Shown piece by piece: positions 1 to 8,084 of a stretch of DNA of 64,000 bases (within the stretch, counting starts at the first letter, position 1; each line of letters starts with the position of its first letter). The DNA comes from an archaeon (GTDB taxonomy: Archaea; Thermoproteota; Nitrososphaeria; Nitrososphaerales; Gagatemarchaeaceae), in the NCBI GenBank assembly GCA_021819105.1, contig JAKASK010000006.1, positions 1 through 64,000 of the forward strand, in the 5' to 3' direction. A program made the translations under genes and the position numbers. Under the pieces are notes generated by a model, which saw only the letters and a list, made by a program, of their open reading frames with translations, made no database searches and was not told the DNA's origin.

Positions 1-6
1 AAGAAA

Positions 7-318
7 ATGGCCCAGTTCGCCAGAATCAAACTCACGAGCACGAACCTACCTGAGCTGGAGAAGGTGGCGAACGACATCAGGGAGATAGCAGACAAGACCG
101 GCGTGAAGGTCCGGGGGCCGCAGCCGCTCCCCACGAAGAAGCTGAAGATCACAACAAGGAAGGCGCCCACCGGCGAGGGGAGCCACACGTTCGACCATTG
201 GCAGCTGAGGGTCCACAGGAGGATCCTTGACGTCCAACCGGACGACAGGACCATGAGGCAGATTACGAAGCTGAGAATCCCCGACGACGTGAAGGTAGAG
301 CTGATACTTACTTCCTAG
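7..318 (+). CDS. rpsJ: 30S ribosomal protein S10 (uS10)
   Basis: This 103-residue protein has the archaeal/eukaryotic uS10 length and sequence: an N-terminal ARIKL strand, the GPQPLPTKK loop and a C-terminal IPDDVKVEL strand. It sits in the head of the small ribosomal subunit. In archaea it usually follows the gene for elongation factor 1A, which would lie just outside the left edge. The ATG is six bases into the window, so any promoter or upstream operon gene is not visible. Its stop overlaps the stop of the convergent epimerase gene by four bases. Identification is firm. Confidence 0.97.
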   Translation: MAQFARIKLTSTNLPELEKVANDIREIADKTGVKVRGPQPLPTKKLKITTRKAPTGEGSHTFDHWQLRVHRRILDVQPDDRTMRQITKLRIPDDVKVELILTS

Positions 319-1208
319 GCCTGGGTCTTCACCCAGTCGATGGTCCGCTTCAGGCCCTGTTCCAGGGTCAGTTCCTGGTCGTACCCGAGGAGAGCCTTGA
401 TCTTCTTGGTTGACGGGTAGCTCACCTGGGGGTCCTTCTCAAGCTCGCTCCTCGGAGGAAGGAGCTTCAACTCAGACTTCGAACCGGTGACCCTCTTCAC
501 AGTCTCTGCCAGCTCCCTGATGGACACCGGGCCCTCGCCGCCGAAGTTGAACGCCTGACCCACCGCCTTCTCATTGGTAAGCATGTTGAGGGCGAGCTTC
601 GCGTAGTTCACGGCGTGTGACGGAGAAGTGGTGTCCCTTCCGCCGTTGTAGAGGGTGAGCGGCTCGTCTTTCAGGCAGGCCCGGATGAACCGGATGGTCG
701 CCCTTGTGGGCTGGTCGTACTCCCCGAATAGGAGCCAGCTCCTGGTGATGGCAACCGGGAGCCCGACCGACCTGTGGAAAGCCATGGCCATGTTTTCGCA
801 TACGACCTTCGAGTAGTCGTAGGGCACACGCGGGTCGAAGGGTGAGTCCTCAGCCACAGGGTTGGCCTTGGGAGCACCGAAGACGTTGGCGCTCGAGGCG
901 ACGATGATCCTCGACACCCCCTTCCTCTTCGCGAGCTCGAGCATGTTGAGCGTCCCAATGCAGTTCACCTCGAAGCAAAGCGCGGGGTCTTCGATGGTCT
1001 TCTTGATCTCGGTTATCGCCGCCAGGTGGATGATGGCGTCGAAGTCCTGCGAAGCCAGGTTCCTGAACACGAAGTCCTTGTCAAGGAGGTCTCCCGACGA
1101 ATCCCATCCGGAGAGGTCTGTGGGGATGGTGCCGACCCCCTTCTCGCCGAGGTAGCGGACGAGGTTGCGCCCGACCATCCCGGACGCGCCTGTGACGAGA
1201 ACCTTCAA
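315..1208 (-). CDS. NAD-dependent epimerase/dehydratase (UDP-sugar epimerase-like)
   Basis: A 297-residue extended short-chain dehydrogenase. The Rossmann motif TGASGMVG lies at residues 6-13, the catalytic Ser region SSANVFG at 105-111 and the YxxxK pair at Y130/K134. It most likely epimerises or dehydrates a nucleotide sugar for surface glycans or protein glycosylation. GalE-like is the closest description, but the substrate cannot be read from the sequence. A TATA-like element (CTTAAATAG, minus strand, about 1233-1241) lies about 28 nt upstream of the ATG, so the gene appears monocistronic and almost leaderless. It converges with rpsJ. Confidence 0.85.
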   Translation of the reverse strand: MKVLVTGASGMVGRNLVRYLGEKGVGTIPTDLSGWDSSGDLLDKDFVFRNLASQDFDAIIHLAAITEIKKTIEDPALCFEVNCIGTLNMLELAKRKGVSRIIVASSANVFGAPKANPVAEDSPFDPRVPYDYSKVVCENMAMAFHRSVGLPVAITRSWLLFGEYDQPTRATIRFIRACLKDEPLTLYNGGRDTTSPSHAVNYAKLALNMLTNEKAVGQAFNFGGEGPVSIRELAETVKRVTGSKSELKLLPPRSELEKDPQVSYPSTKKIKALLGYDQELTLEQGLKRTIDWVKTQA

Positions 1209-1236
1209 TCTGGGCCACGCCGGTGTCCGATTCTAT

Positions 1237-1629
1237 TTAAGCGGAAGAAGAAATGGCTGCCTTGGCCATCATCTCGCGGACGAGGTCGGGGTCGACCACT
1301 CCGTACCCCATGGACTCGGTGCCGTCGGCCATGGTCATCGGGAGCCTCGACACGTGGTAGGGGACCTCGAATGCTGCGGCGGTTTCCTCTTTGGCTTCGT
1401 AGGGCTTCGACCAGGATCCTCCCCTTCGCCGGAAGAACAGCGCGGCGGTGACCTTCCTCTCGCCGAAGCCACCTCCCCGCCCGCCGGCGGCGAGGGACCC
1501 CTCGCCGATCTTCAGGAGGAAGAAGCCGAGGTCGCCCCCTCCCTGGCGAAGGTCGACGTCCCCGTCAGATATGACCACGGCCCTGGAGCTGCCTGAGAGG
1601 TGCGAAATTATCTCCTCGAGCACATCCAA
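1237..1629 (-). CDS. Small protein of unknown function
   Basis: I do not recognise this 130-residue protein. Its N-terminus resembles an amphipathic helix followed by an AVVISDGDVDL strand, and a Gly-rich segment with many Arg follows (residues 38-70). Support for reality is positional: it fills the gap between the Nudix gene and the epimerase, and a TATA-like CCTTAATAC on the minus strand (about 1656-1664) lies about 30 nt upstream of the TTG at 1629. A GTG at 1623 is an alternative start. No transmembrane segment is evident. It could be a lineage-specific archaeal protein or, less likely, a spurious frame. Confidence 0.5.
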   Translation of the reverse strand: MDVLEEIISHLSGSSRAVVISDGDVDLRQGGGDLGFFLLKIGEGSLAAGGRGGGFGERKVTAALFFRRRGGSWSKPYEAKEETAAAFEVPYHVSRLPMTMADGTESMGYGVVDPDLVREMMAKAAISSSA

Positions 1630-1657
1630 GAAAAGCCCGCTCCGCCGGCTGCACGTA

Positions 1658-2185
1658 TTAAGGCTCCGGGACCTGCGCGCCAGCCCGGAGGAATTCGGTC
1701 AGGAGGAAGACCGCGTCTGGGGTGAGGCGTCCGCCGTCTAGCATCACCCTGAGCTCCTGCGGCGTGAACCCCTTCACCCCGTCCAGTTCGACGGGGTCGG
1801 CCATAGCCTCTGCGTCTGAGACGGCAGAGAACAAGGCCACCCACTCGCGCTCGGTCATGCCCTCGTCTCTGATCGGGGGCATGAGGTACTTCTTCACGGG
1901 AGAGAGGGCCGCCCTGATGCCGATCTCCTCCTCCAGTTCGCGGGAGGCCGCTTCTTCGTAGGACTCCCCCTTCCTTACATGGCCGGTGCATGAGAGGGTC
2001 CACCTGCCGGGGTGCCAGAGGTCTTTCTTGCTCCGCAGTTGCAGGAGCACCTTCCCGTCTGGCCTGGAAACCACCACGGCCACTGCGCGGTGAAGCAGCC
2101 CCCCGCTGAGGCATTCGCCCACGGTGGTGACCCCTATGACCCGGTCGCTTTCGTCGACGAGGTCGACCTTCTCTTCTCGGGCCAA
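1658..2185 (-). CDS. Nudix hydrolase of the isopentenyl-diphosphate isomerase type
   Basis: A 175-residue Nudix protein with a full box GX5EX7REX2EEXG (GHVRKGE...SRELEEEIG, about residues 67-88). It is preceded by LSCTGH, which resembles the Cys-His region of type 1 isopentenyl-diphosphate isomerase, and ends in an Arg/Glu-rich helix. Type 1 isomerases interconvert IPP and DMAPP for lipid synthesis, but related YfcD-like Nudix hydrolases share this layout, so the substrate is unsure. The TTG start follows the carB stop by six bases, placing it as the last gene of a carA-carB-Nudix operon; no metabolic link to carbamoyl phosphate is obvious. Confidence 0.75.
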   Translation of the reverse strand: MAREEKVDLVDESDRVIGVTTVGECLSGGLLHRAVAVVVSRPDGKVLLQLRSKKDLWHPGRWTLSCTGHVRKGESYEEAASRELEEEIGIRAALSPVKKYLMPPIRDEGMTEREWVALFSAVSDAEAMADPVELDGVKGFTPQELRVMLDGGRLTPDAVFLLTEFLRAGAQVPEP

Positions 2186-2191
2186 GCCAGC

Positions 2192-5100
2192 CTAGGCCCC
2201 GACGCAGAGGAGGAGGGCTTCGGCCTCCTCCTTCGTGGAGATGACCTGGACCTGGAGGTCGACTGCCTTCCGCCTGAGCCTGTGGAACTGCTCGGAGTCG
2301 ACGTTCGAGTTCGCGTTGAATGACAGCACGAAAGACACCTTCCCCCCGGCGATGAGGGACATCGCCTCCTCCCCCTTCGACCTCGTCTTCTCATCGACCT
2401 CCACGACCTCAATCCCCCTGTCCCTGAAGCCCTTCAGGAGCGGCGCGAGTCCTCCTCCGTCCTGCCAGTGCTCAAGGAGGAGGAGCCCGACGTCTCCTCT
2501 CTCCGGTATCCTGTGCCCCGTGGCCAGGAAAGCCTGGGAGAGCGCCTCCGGGAACGTGTCCCCGAAGCATGCCACCTCGCCCGTGGAGCGCATCTCGACC
2601 CCCAGCTTCGGGTCCGCCCCATCCATCTGGAGGAACGAGAACTGAGGGGCTTTCACCGCGAAGCGCTTCGGCTCTTCCACGTCCGTGACCCTCTTCAGGG
2701 CCCCGCCGTTCATCACCGGCGCCACCACGTCGATGAGGTTCACCCCCGTCGCCTTGCAGACGTATGGGAGCGACCTGGATGCCCTGAGGTTGCACTCGAT
2801 CACGTAGACCGACGCCCCGCGCACGAGGAACTGGATGTTCAGCGGCCCCTTCGCCTTCAGCTCGCGGGCGATCCCGCGCGTGTACACCCTGATCTTCTCC
2901 TTTGCCGCCCTGTTGACCGACACCGTGGGAATGGACATGATGGCGTCCCCGGAGTGCACCCCCGCGTCCTGGACGTGTTCGATTATCGCACCGATCACGG
3001 TGTTCTTGCCGTCGGAGACCGCGTCGACCTCAACCTCCCTCGCCCCTTCGATGAACTCGCTGACCACCACCGGGTACTCGGGGTTGACCATGGCCGCCCT
3101 TTCGATGAACGTCTCCAACTCAGAGGGGTCCCAGACCACCCTCATGGCCGAGCCGCTCAGCACGTGGGAAGGCCGGACGATGACTGGGTAACCCACCCTG
3201 GCGCAGAAGGTGGCTGCCTCGGCGGGGGATCGGAACGAACCCCAGGCGGGCTGAGGGATCCCGAGCCTGTCGAGCAGGGCGCTGAACTTCGTCCTGTCTT
3301 CGGCGGTCTCTATGGACTGCGACGAGGTCCCCAGGATCGTGACCCCCCTCCTTTCGAGAGCCTCGGCCACGTCGTTTGGGGTCTGGCCGCCCACGCAAAG
3401 GACCATCCCTTCGGGCTTCTCCTTGTCGTAGATCGAGAGGAGGCGCTCGACCGTGAGCTCTTCGAAGTACAGCCTGTCGCTCATGTCGAAGTCTGTGGAA
3501 ACGGTCTCTGGGTTGCAGTTGACCACGACCACCTCGTCGAACCCGTTCTGCTTGAGGGCCCAGGCCATGTTCATGGTCCCCCAGTCGAACTCCACCGAGC
3601 TCCCGATCCTGTATGGCCCCGCGCCCAGGACCATGACCTTGCGCCTCCCGGTCGGGGGGGCTTCGTCCACCGCTGCGTCGTAGGTCTGATAGAGGTAGTT
3701 GGTCTTGGAGGGCCACTCGGCGGCCAGGGTGTCGATCACCTTTGTCACGGGGGTGACCCCCAGCCTGACCCGGGCCTCCCTGACCCGGTCCTCGCCGATG
3801 CCCAGGAGCTCACCAAGCTGCCGGTCGGAGAAACCGAGCTTCTTCGCCTTCATGAGTACCTCGCGCCCCGGGATCGAGCCCGGAGCCTGGGACTCCAGCA
3901 GGCCGTGGAAGTCGACCACGTTCTTGTATTTGCTCACGAACCAGGGGTCCACCTCGCTCTTGGAGGCCACGTCCCTCTCGTCGAGGCCCGCCCTGAGCGC
4001 CTCGGCGAGGTCGAAGGCGATGGTGTCGGTGGGGCGCTCCAGCCGCTTGAGCGCGTCCTGCCTGTCCGGGGGCGCGAGCCCCCTGATCACCCCGTCGTAC
4101 TGGGGGTTGGCCATCCTGGCGGCCTTTTGGATAGCCTCCTCGAAACCTCGTCCGACCGCCATCACCTCGCCTATGGACTTCATGGAGGTGCCGATGGTCC
4201 TGACGGCGCCGTCGAACTTCACGGTGTCCCATCGGGGCATCTTGACCACCAGGTAGTCGAGGGAAGGCTCGAAGAGGGCGGTGGTGATGCCAGAGACCTT
4301 GTTCTTGAGCTCGGTCAGTCGATAGCCGAGGGCGAGCTTTGCCGCTATGTACGCCAGGGGGTACCCCGTCGCCTTGGAGGCGAGCGCGGACGACCTCGAC
4401 AGCCTGGCGTTGATCTCTATCGCGGCGTACTTTTCGGAGCCTGGGTGGAGCGCGAACTGGATGTTGCACTCGCCGACTATGCCGCAGGTCTTCGCCGCCC
4501 TCAGAGAGGCGGCCCGGAGCGTATGATATTCTGAGTTGGTCAGGGTCTGCGAAGGGGCGACCACGATGTTGTCTCCCGTATGGACCCTCATGCCGAGCAT
4601 GTTCTCCATGTTGCAGATGATGACGCTGTTGTCGGCTCCGTCGCGCATTATCTCGTACTCGATCTGCTTCCATCCTCCGAGGTACTCCTCTACCAGGATC
4701 TGGTGCGCGATGGAGCTGTTGAGCCCCCGCTCCACTATCACGGCGAGCTCTTCCAGGTTCCTCGCAACCCCGCCCCCCTTCCCCCCGAGGGTGTAGGCGA
4801 CCCTGATTATCACCGGGAAGCCGAGCCCAGCAGCCGCCTTCTTCGCCTCGTCGAAGGAGTAGACTGCGGTGCTCCTGGGCACGGGGACGCCGCAGCCGAC
4901 CATCGTCTGCTTGAAGAGGTCCCTGTCTTCCGTGAGCTGTATCCCCCGGATTGGGGTCCCCAGAACCTTCACGCCGTGCTTTTCCAGCACCCCCGACTCT
5001 GCCAGCCCGATGCCGCAGTTGAGGGCGGTCTGGCCCCCGAAGCCGAGCAGTATGCCGTCGGGCCTTTCCTCCTCTATGACCTTGGTGACCGAGGGGACGG

Positions 5101-5284
5101 AGACTGGGACGAAGTGTATGTGGTCAGAGAACTGAGAGCTGGTCTGGATGGTGGCGATGTTCGGGTTGACGAGGACGGAGTCGACGCCCTCCTCCTTGAG
5201 CGCCTTCAGGCACTGGCTGCCAGAGTAGTCGAATTCGCCCGCTTCGCCTACCTTGATGGCCCCGCTCCCGATGACCAGGACCTT
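2192..5284 (-). CDS. carB: Carbamoyl-phosphate synthase large subunit (start codon unresolved)
   Basis: This is the ammonia- and ATP-using subunit that makes carbamoyl phosphate for pyrimidines and arginine. Two ATP-grasp halves are visible, the second beginning at VLGAGPYRIGSSVEFDWG. The length, about 1030 residues, is normal. The first ATG/GTG/TTG in frame is at 4990, but conserved family sequence (KVLVIGSGAIKVGEAGEFDYSGSQ in two parts, then GFGGQTALN) continues upstream to 5284. No ATG, GTG or TTG occurs in frame before the upstream stop, so initiation must use a rare codon (for example GTA at 5290 or CTG at 5278), or a frameshift links it to carA. The carA stop overlaps this region. Confidence 0.93.
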   Translation of the reverse strand, partial: KVLVIGSGAIKVGEAGEFDYSGSQCLKALKEEGVDSVLVNPNIATIQTSSQFSDHIHFVPVSVPSVTKVIEEERPDGILLGFGGQTALNCGIGLAESGVLEKHGVKVLGTPIRGIQLTEDRDLFKQTMVGCGVPVPRSTAVYSFDEAKKAAAGLGFPVIIRVAYTLGGKGGGVARNLEELAVIVERGLNSSIAHQILVEEYLGGWKQIEYEIMRDGADNSVIICNMENMLGMRVHTGDNIVVAPSQTLTNSEYHTLRAASLRAAKTCGIVGECNIQFALHPGSEKYAAIEINARLSRSSALASKATGYPLAYIAAKLALGYRLTELKNKVSGITTALFEPSLDYLVVKMPRWDTVKFDGAVRTIGTSMKSIGEVMAVGRGFEEAIQKAARMANPQYDGVIRGLAPPDRQDALKRLERPTDTIAFDLAEALRAGLDERDVASKSEVDPWFVSKYKNVVDFHGLLESQAPGSIPGREVLMKAKKLGFSDRQLGELLGIGEDRVREARVRLGVTPVTKVIDTLAAEWPSKTNYLYQTYDAAVDEAPPTGRRKVMVLGAGPYRIGSSVEFDWGTMNMAWALKQNGFDEVVVVNCNPETVSTDFDMSDRLYFEELTVERLLSIYDKEKPEGMVLCVGGQTPNDVAEALERRGVTILGTSSQSIETAEDRTKFSALLDRLGIPQPAWGSFRSPAEAATFCARVGYPVIVRPSHVLSGSAMRVVWDPSELETFIERAAMVNPEYPVVVSEFIEGAREVEVDAVSDGKNTVIGAIIEHVQDAGVHSGDAIMSIPTVSVNRAAKEKIRVYTRGIARELKAKGPLNIQFLVRGASVYVIECNLRASRSLPYVCKATGVNLIDVVAPVMNGGALKRVTDVEEPKRFAVKAPQFSFLQMDGADPKLGVEMRSTGEVACFGDTFPEALSQAFLATGHRIPERGDVGLLLLEHWQDGGGLAPLLKGFRDRGIEVVEVDEKTRSKGEEAMSLIAGGKVSFVLSFNANSNVDSEQFHRLRRKAVDLQVQVISTKEEAEALLLCVGA

Positions 5285-5286
5285 CG

Positions 5287-6450
5287 CTACGCGCTCACGC
5301 TTCGAATCTCTGCACCTCGGATATCCTTGCCTCTCATGGCGTCGACGAACCTGTCGAAGACGAAGACCGTGTCGTAGGGGCCGGGGGTAGCCTCGGGGTG
5401 GAACTGGACCGCCATGGAGGGCTTACTGACGTGGATGACCCCTTCGACCGTCCGGTCGTCTGCGTTCATGAACCAGGGACGGAGGTTGGAGCCCTTCAGC
5501 GACCTCTCGGTCAGGGCGAAGCCGTGGTTCTGGCTGGTCACGTAGCCGCGCCCGGTGTCGAAGTCGATGCACGGCTTGTTCTGCCCGCGATGGCCGTACT
5601 TCAGCTTGAACGTCTCAGCTCCCTGCGACATGCCGAGGACCTGCTCACCGAGGCAGATCCCGAGCACCGGGACCTCGGAGTCCACCAGGGAAGCGACGCA
5701 CCTCGCGGTGTCGGAAAGGATCTGCGGGTCCCCGGGGCCGTTGGAGACGACCACCCCGGCGGGGGCGTACTTCATCACCGTCGCGTAGCTCGCGTCGTAC
5801 GGGAGGCGGACCACCTGATACCCCCTCTTCAACAGGTTCCTCACGATCCCGTACTTCGTGCCACAGTCCAGGAGGACCACCTTCTGGTCCGAGTCCCCGT
5901 GGATTACCGGCCTCACCACTGACACCCCCTTGACCAGGTTCTGCGAGGCGTAGCTCCCCGCCCTGGCCAGGAGCTCGGAGATGCCTTCCTTCTCCCGGGT
6001 ATCCCCCCCGACGGCGATGACCCCCATCATCACCCCCGACTCCCTGAGCTTTGCGACGAGGGCGCGGGTGTCGACCCCCTCGATGCCGGGGACCCCCTCT
6101 GACTCCATCCACTTCGAAAGGGTCCGCTTCGAGGCCCAGTGGCTCGGGTCACGGCAAGCCTCCTGCACCACGATCCCCTTGACCTTGATGGAGTCTGACT
6201 CGAAGAACCGGGGGAGGCCGTACTCGTCCCTGTCGCTGTAGGGGGGCACCCCGTAGTTGCCTATCAGGGGGTAGGTGAAGGCCAGTATCTGCCCCGCGTA
6301 GGATGGGTCTGTCATCGACTCGGGGTATCCGACCATCCCGGTGTTGAAGACGACCTCACCTACGGAGTCGACCTCGGAGCCGAATGCGCGGCCGTAAAAA
6401 ATCGAGCCGTCCTCTAGCAGCAGCAGCGAGCCCTTGGCAGGCTTGAACAC
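5287..6450 (-). CDS. carA: Carbamoyl-phosphate synthase small (glutaminase) subunit
   Basis: CarA hydrolyses glutamine and channels ammonia to CarB. The C-terminal class I amidotransferase domain shows the VLGICLGEQVLG nucleophile region (catalytic Cys) and the QFHPEATPGP His/Glu motif. The N-terminal small domain starts LLLLEDGSIFYG. Reading could extend to 6624, but the extra 58 residues are unlike the family. I chose the GTG at 6450 because it gives 387 residues, the normal size, and a strong TATA box (6481-6490) lies about 35 nt upstream. It is the first gene of the leftward carA-carB-Nudix operon, divergent from pyrBIC. Confidence 0.94.
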   Translation of the reverse strand: MFKPAKGSLLLLEDGSIFYGRAFGSEVDSVGEVVFNTGMVGYPESMTDPSYAGQILAFTYPLIGNYGVPPYSDRDEYGLPRFFESDSIKVKGIVVQEACRDPSHWASKRTLSKWMESEGVPGIEGVDTRALVAKLRESGVMMGVIAVGGDTREKEGISELLARAGSYASQNLVKGVSVVRPVIHGDSDQKVVLLDCGTKYGIVRNLLKRGYQVVRLPYDASYATVMKYAPAGVVVSNGPGDPQILSDTARCVASLVDSEVPVLGICLGEQVLGMSQGAETFKLKYGHRGQNKPCIDFDTGRGYVTSQNHGFALTERSLKGSNLRPWFMNADDRTVEGVIHVSKPSMAVQFHPEATPGPYDTVFVFDRFVDAMRGKDIRGAEIRSVSA

Positions 6451-6480
6451 TCTAAGAACGATTCGCTGGCCCGTTCCGCT

Positions 6481-6490
6481 TTTAAATATT
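6481..6490 (-). promoter_or_regulatory. TATA box of carA
   Basis: The run tttaaatatt, preceded by further T residues, is an archaeal TATA-box match centred about 35 nt upstream of the carA GTG at 6450. Its position rules out the longer carA reading frame as the translated form and implies a short or absent leader. Confidence 0.75.
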
Positions 6491-6651
6491 TGGAGCGCCG
6501 GCCGGCCTCTAATCAGTTTCCCGACCGGCCTCGAAGGCTTAAATCGTGTCAGAGGCTCCGCAGATAGCGGGTTCAAAATTCCGAAAGAAAGCGGCGGCCC
6601 ATCTGGGAGTCTAGGAACGGTCAATAACCTTCCGGCGCGGGGGTCTGTCAG

Positions 6652-7590
6652 ATGAGCCCGAGCGCAGACTTCCTTGGTAGAGACGTGGTGAGCGCCCGAG
6701 ACTTCAAGCGGGATCAGTTTGAGGAGATCCTCCTTGGGGTCGAAGACCTCGAGAAGAACCGCGGGAGCCTCGACGGTGCGCTCAAGGGGAAGCTCGCCGC
6801 CCTCCTCTTCTTCGAGCCGTCAACCAGGACCTACTCCAGCTTCCAGATAGCGGCCGAGAAGCTGGGGATGAGGGTCTCAGGATTCGCGGGGCCGACCGGG
6901 TCGTCGATAACCAAGGGAGAGACGCTGCATGACACCCTCAGGATGTTCGAGGGGTACGGCGCCGACGTGTTCGTGGTGAGGCACTCCAAGATGGGGGCAG
7001 CGAGGTTCGCCGCCGAGATCTCCGACACTCCGGTCATCAGCGCGGGCGACGGAAGCCGCGAGCACCCTACCCAGGCGATGGTCGACCTCTACGCGATCAG
7101 GAAGGCGTTCGGGAGGATAGACGGCCTGAAGGTGGGGATGCTGGGCGACCTCAGGTACGGCCGGACTTCGTCGTCCCTCGCCTACGCGCTCTCCAACTTC
7201 GACGTAGACATCACTTTCATCGCGCCTGAAGCGCTCCAGATGAGGCCTGAGGTGACCCAGCTGCTGAAGCAGCGGGGGGTGACCCCGAAAAAGGAGAGCG
7301 CTCTGAAGAGCGTGGCGGGGGACCTGGACGTCCTCTATGTCACCAGGATACAGAAAGAGAGGATCCCCGACCCGACGGAGTATGAAAGGGTGAAAGGGAT
7401 GTACGAAGTGAACCTCGAAGCGCTCAGGGACGCGAAGCCGTCGCTGAAGGTCCTCCACCCCCTCCCGAGGGTGGACGAGCTCTCCACCGACATCGACGAG
7501 ACGAACTACGCACAGTACTTCGTCCAAGCGGCAGGGGGGCTCCCGCTGAGGATGGTCCTTCTGAACCTGATACTCGGAGGCGCGAGGTAG
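6652..7590 (+). CDS. pyrB: Aspartate carbamoyltransferase catalytic subunit
   Basis: PyrB condenses carbamoyl phosphate with aspartate, the committed step of pyrimidine synthesis. The carbamoyl-phosphate loop FEPSTRT is at residues 54-60, the HPLPRVDE aspartate-site motif is near residue 267, and the 312-residue length is standard. The gene is followed with a stop/start overlap by pyrI, so the two form a PyrB/PyrI holoenzyme. A weak AT-rich element (gtcaataacc, 6617-6626) lies about 30 nt upstream of the ATG, and a second TATA-like cttaaat lies at about 6538-6544. Confidence 0.96.
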   Translation: MSPSADFLGRDVVSARDFKRDQFEEILLGVEDLEKNRGSLDGALKGKLAALLFFEPSTRTYSSFQIAAEKLGMRVSGFAGPTGSSITKGETLHDTLRMFEGYGADVFVVRHSKMGAARFAAEISDTPVISAGDGSREHPTQAMVDLYAIRKAFGRIDGLKVGMLGDLRYGRTSSSLAYALSNFDVDITFIAPEALQMRPEVTQLLKQRGVTPKKESALKSVAGDLDVLYVTRIQKERIPDPTEYERVKGMYEVNLEALRDAKPSLKVLHPLPRVDELSTDIDETNYAQYFVQAAGGLPLRMVLLNLILGGAR

Positions 7591-8078
7591 TGTCCGAAGG
7601 CGGATCGGAGAGGATGCTGGTCAGCAGGATCGAAGAAGGGACCGTCATCGACCACATTCCTGACTGGAAGGCCGACATCGCCTCCAGGGTGCTCAGGCTC
7701 GACAAGCTGGCGAAGATGCAGGCAGACGTGTCGGTGGTGATCCTTCAGAACGTGTCCAGCAGGCGCCTGGGGCGGAAGGACATCATCAAGATCGACAGGT
7801 GGCACGTCGACGAGAAGGACGCGGACATCCTCTCTCTGGTGTTCCCGAACATCACCGTCAACTACATCGACGAGGGGAAGGTCTCGAAGTACCAGCCCAA
7901 GGTCCCTGACAGCATAGAAGGGAGGATCAGGTGCCCCGAGCTCAACTGCATTTCCAACACCGAAAGGGAGCCGGTGATACCGAAGTTCGCCACCCTGAAG
8001 AGGGAGAGGCTCCTGCAGTGCCACTACTGTGACGCACTCCTTGCGTTCGACAGCGTCCCCGAGTACGTGAGGCCCTAG
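7590..8078 (+). CDS. pyrI: Aspartate carbamoyltransferase regulatory subunit
   Basis: A 162-residue PyrI. The N-terminal nucleotide-effector domain ends in the zinc domain with C115, C120, C144 and C147 (CX4C...CX2C), which binds zinc and contacts PyrB. The GTG start shares a base with the pyrB stop (TAGTG), a sign of translational coupling. Presence of PyrI indicates allosteric control of the pathway by nucleotides, as in other archaea and enterobacteria. Confidence 0.95.
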   Translation: MSEGGSERMLVSRIEEGTVIDHIPDWKADIASRVLRLDKLAKMQADVSVVILQNVSSRRLGRKDIIKIDRWHVDEKDADILSLVFPNITVNYIDEGKVSKYQPKVPDSIEGRIRCPELNCISNTEREPVIPKFATLKRERLLQCHYCDALLAFDSVPEYVRP

Positions 8079-8084
8079 GTCGCC

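Noticed and set aside
2468-4534. A long open frame (688 codons) on the plus strand opposite carB
   Set aside because: It is antisense to a well-conserved gene; the protein is low-complexity, rich in Arg, Pro, His and Gly, and exists because the GC-rich third positions of carB remove stops on the other strand.
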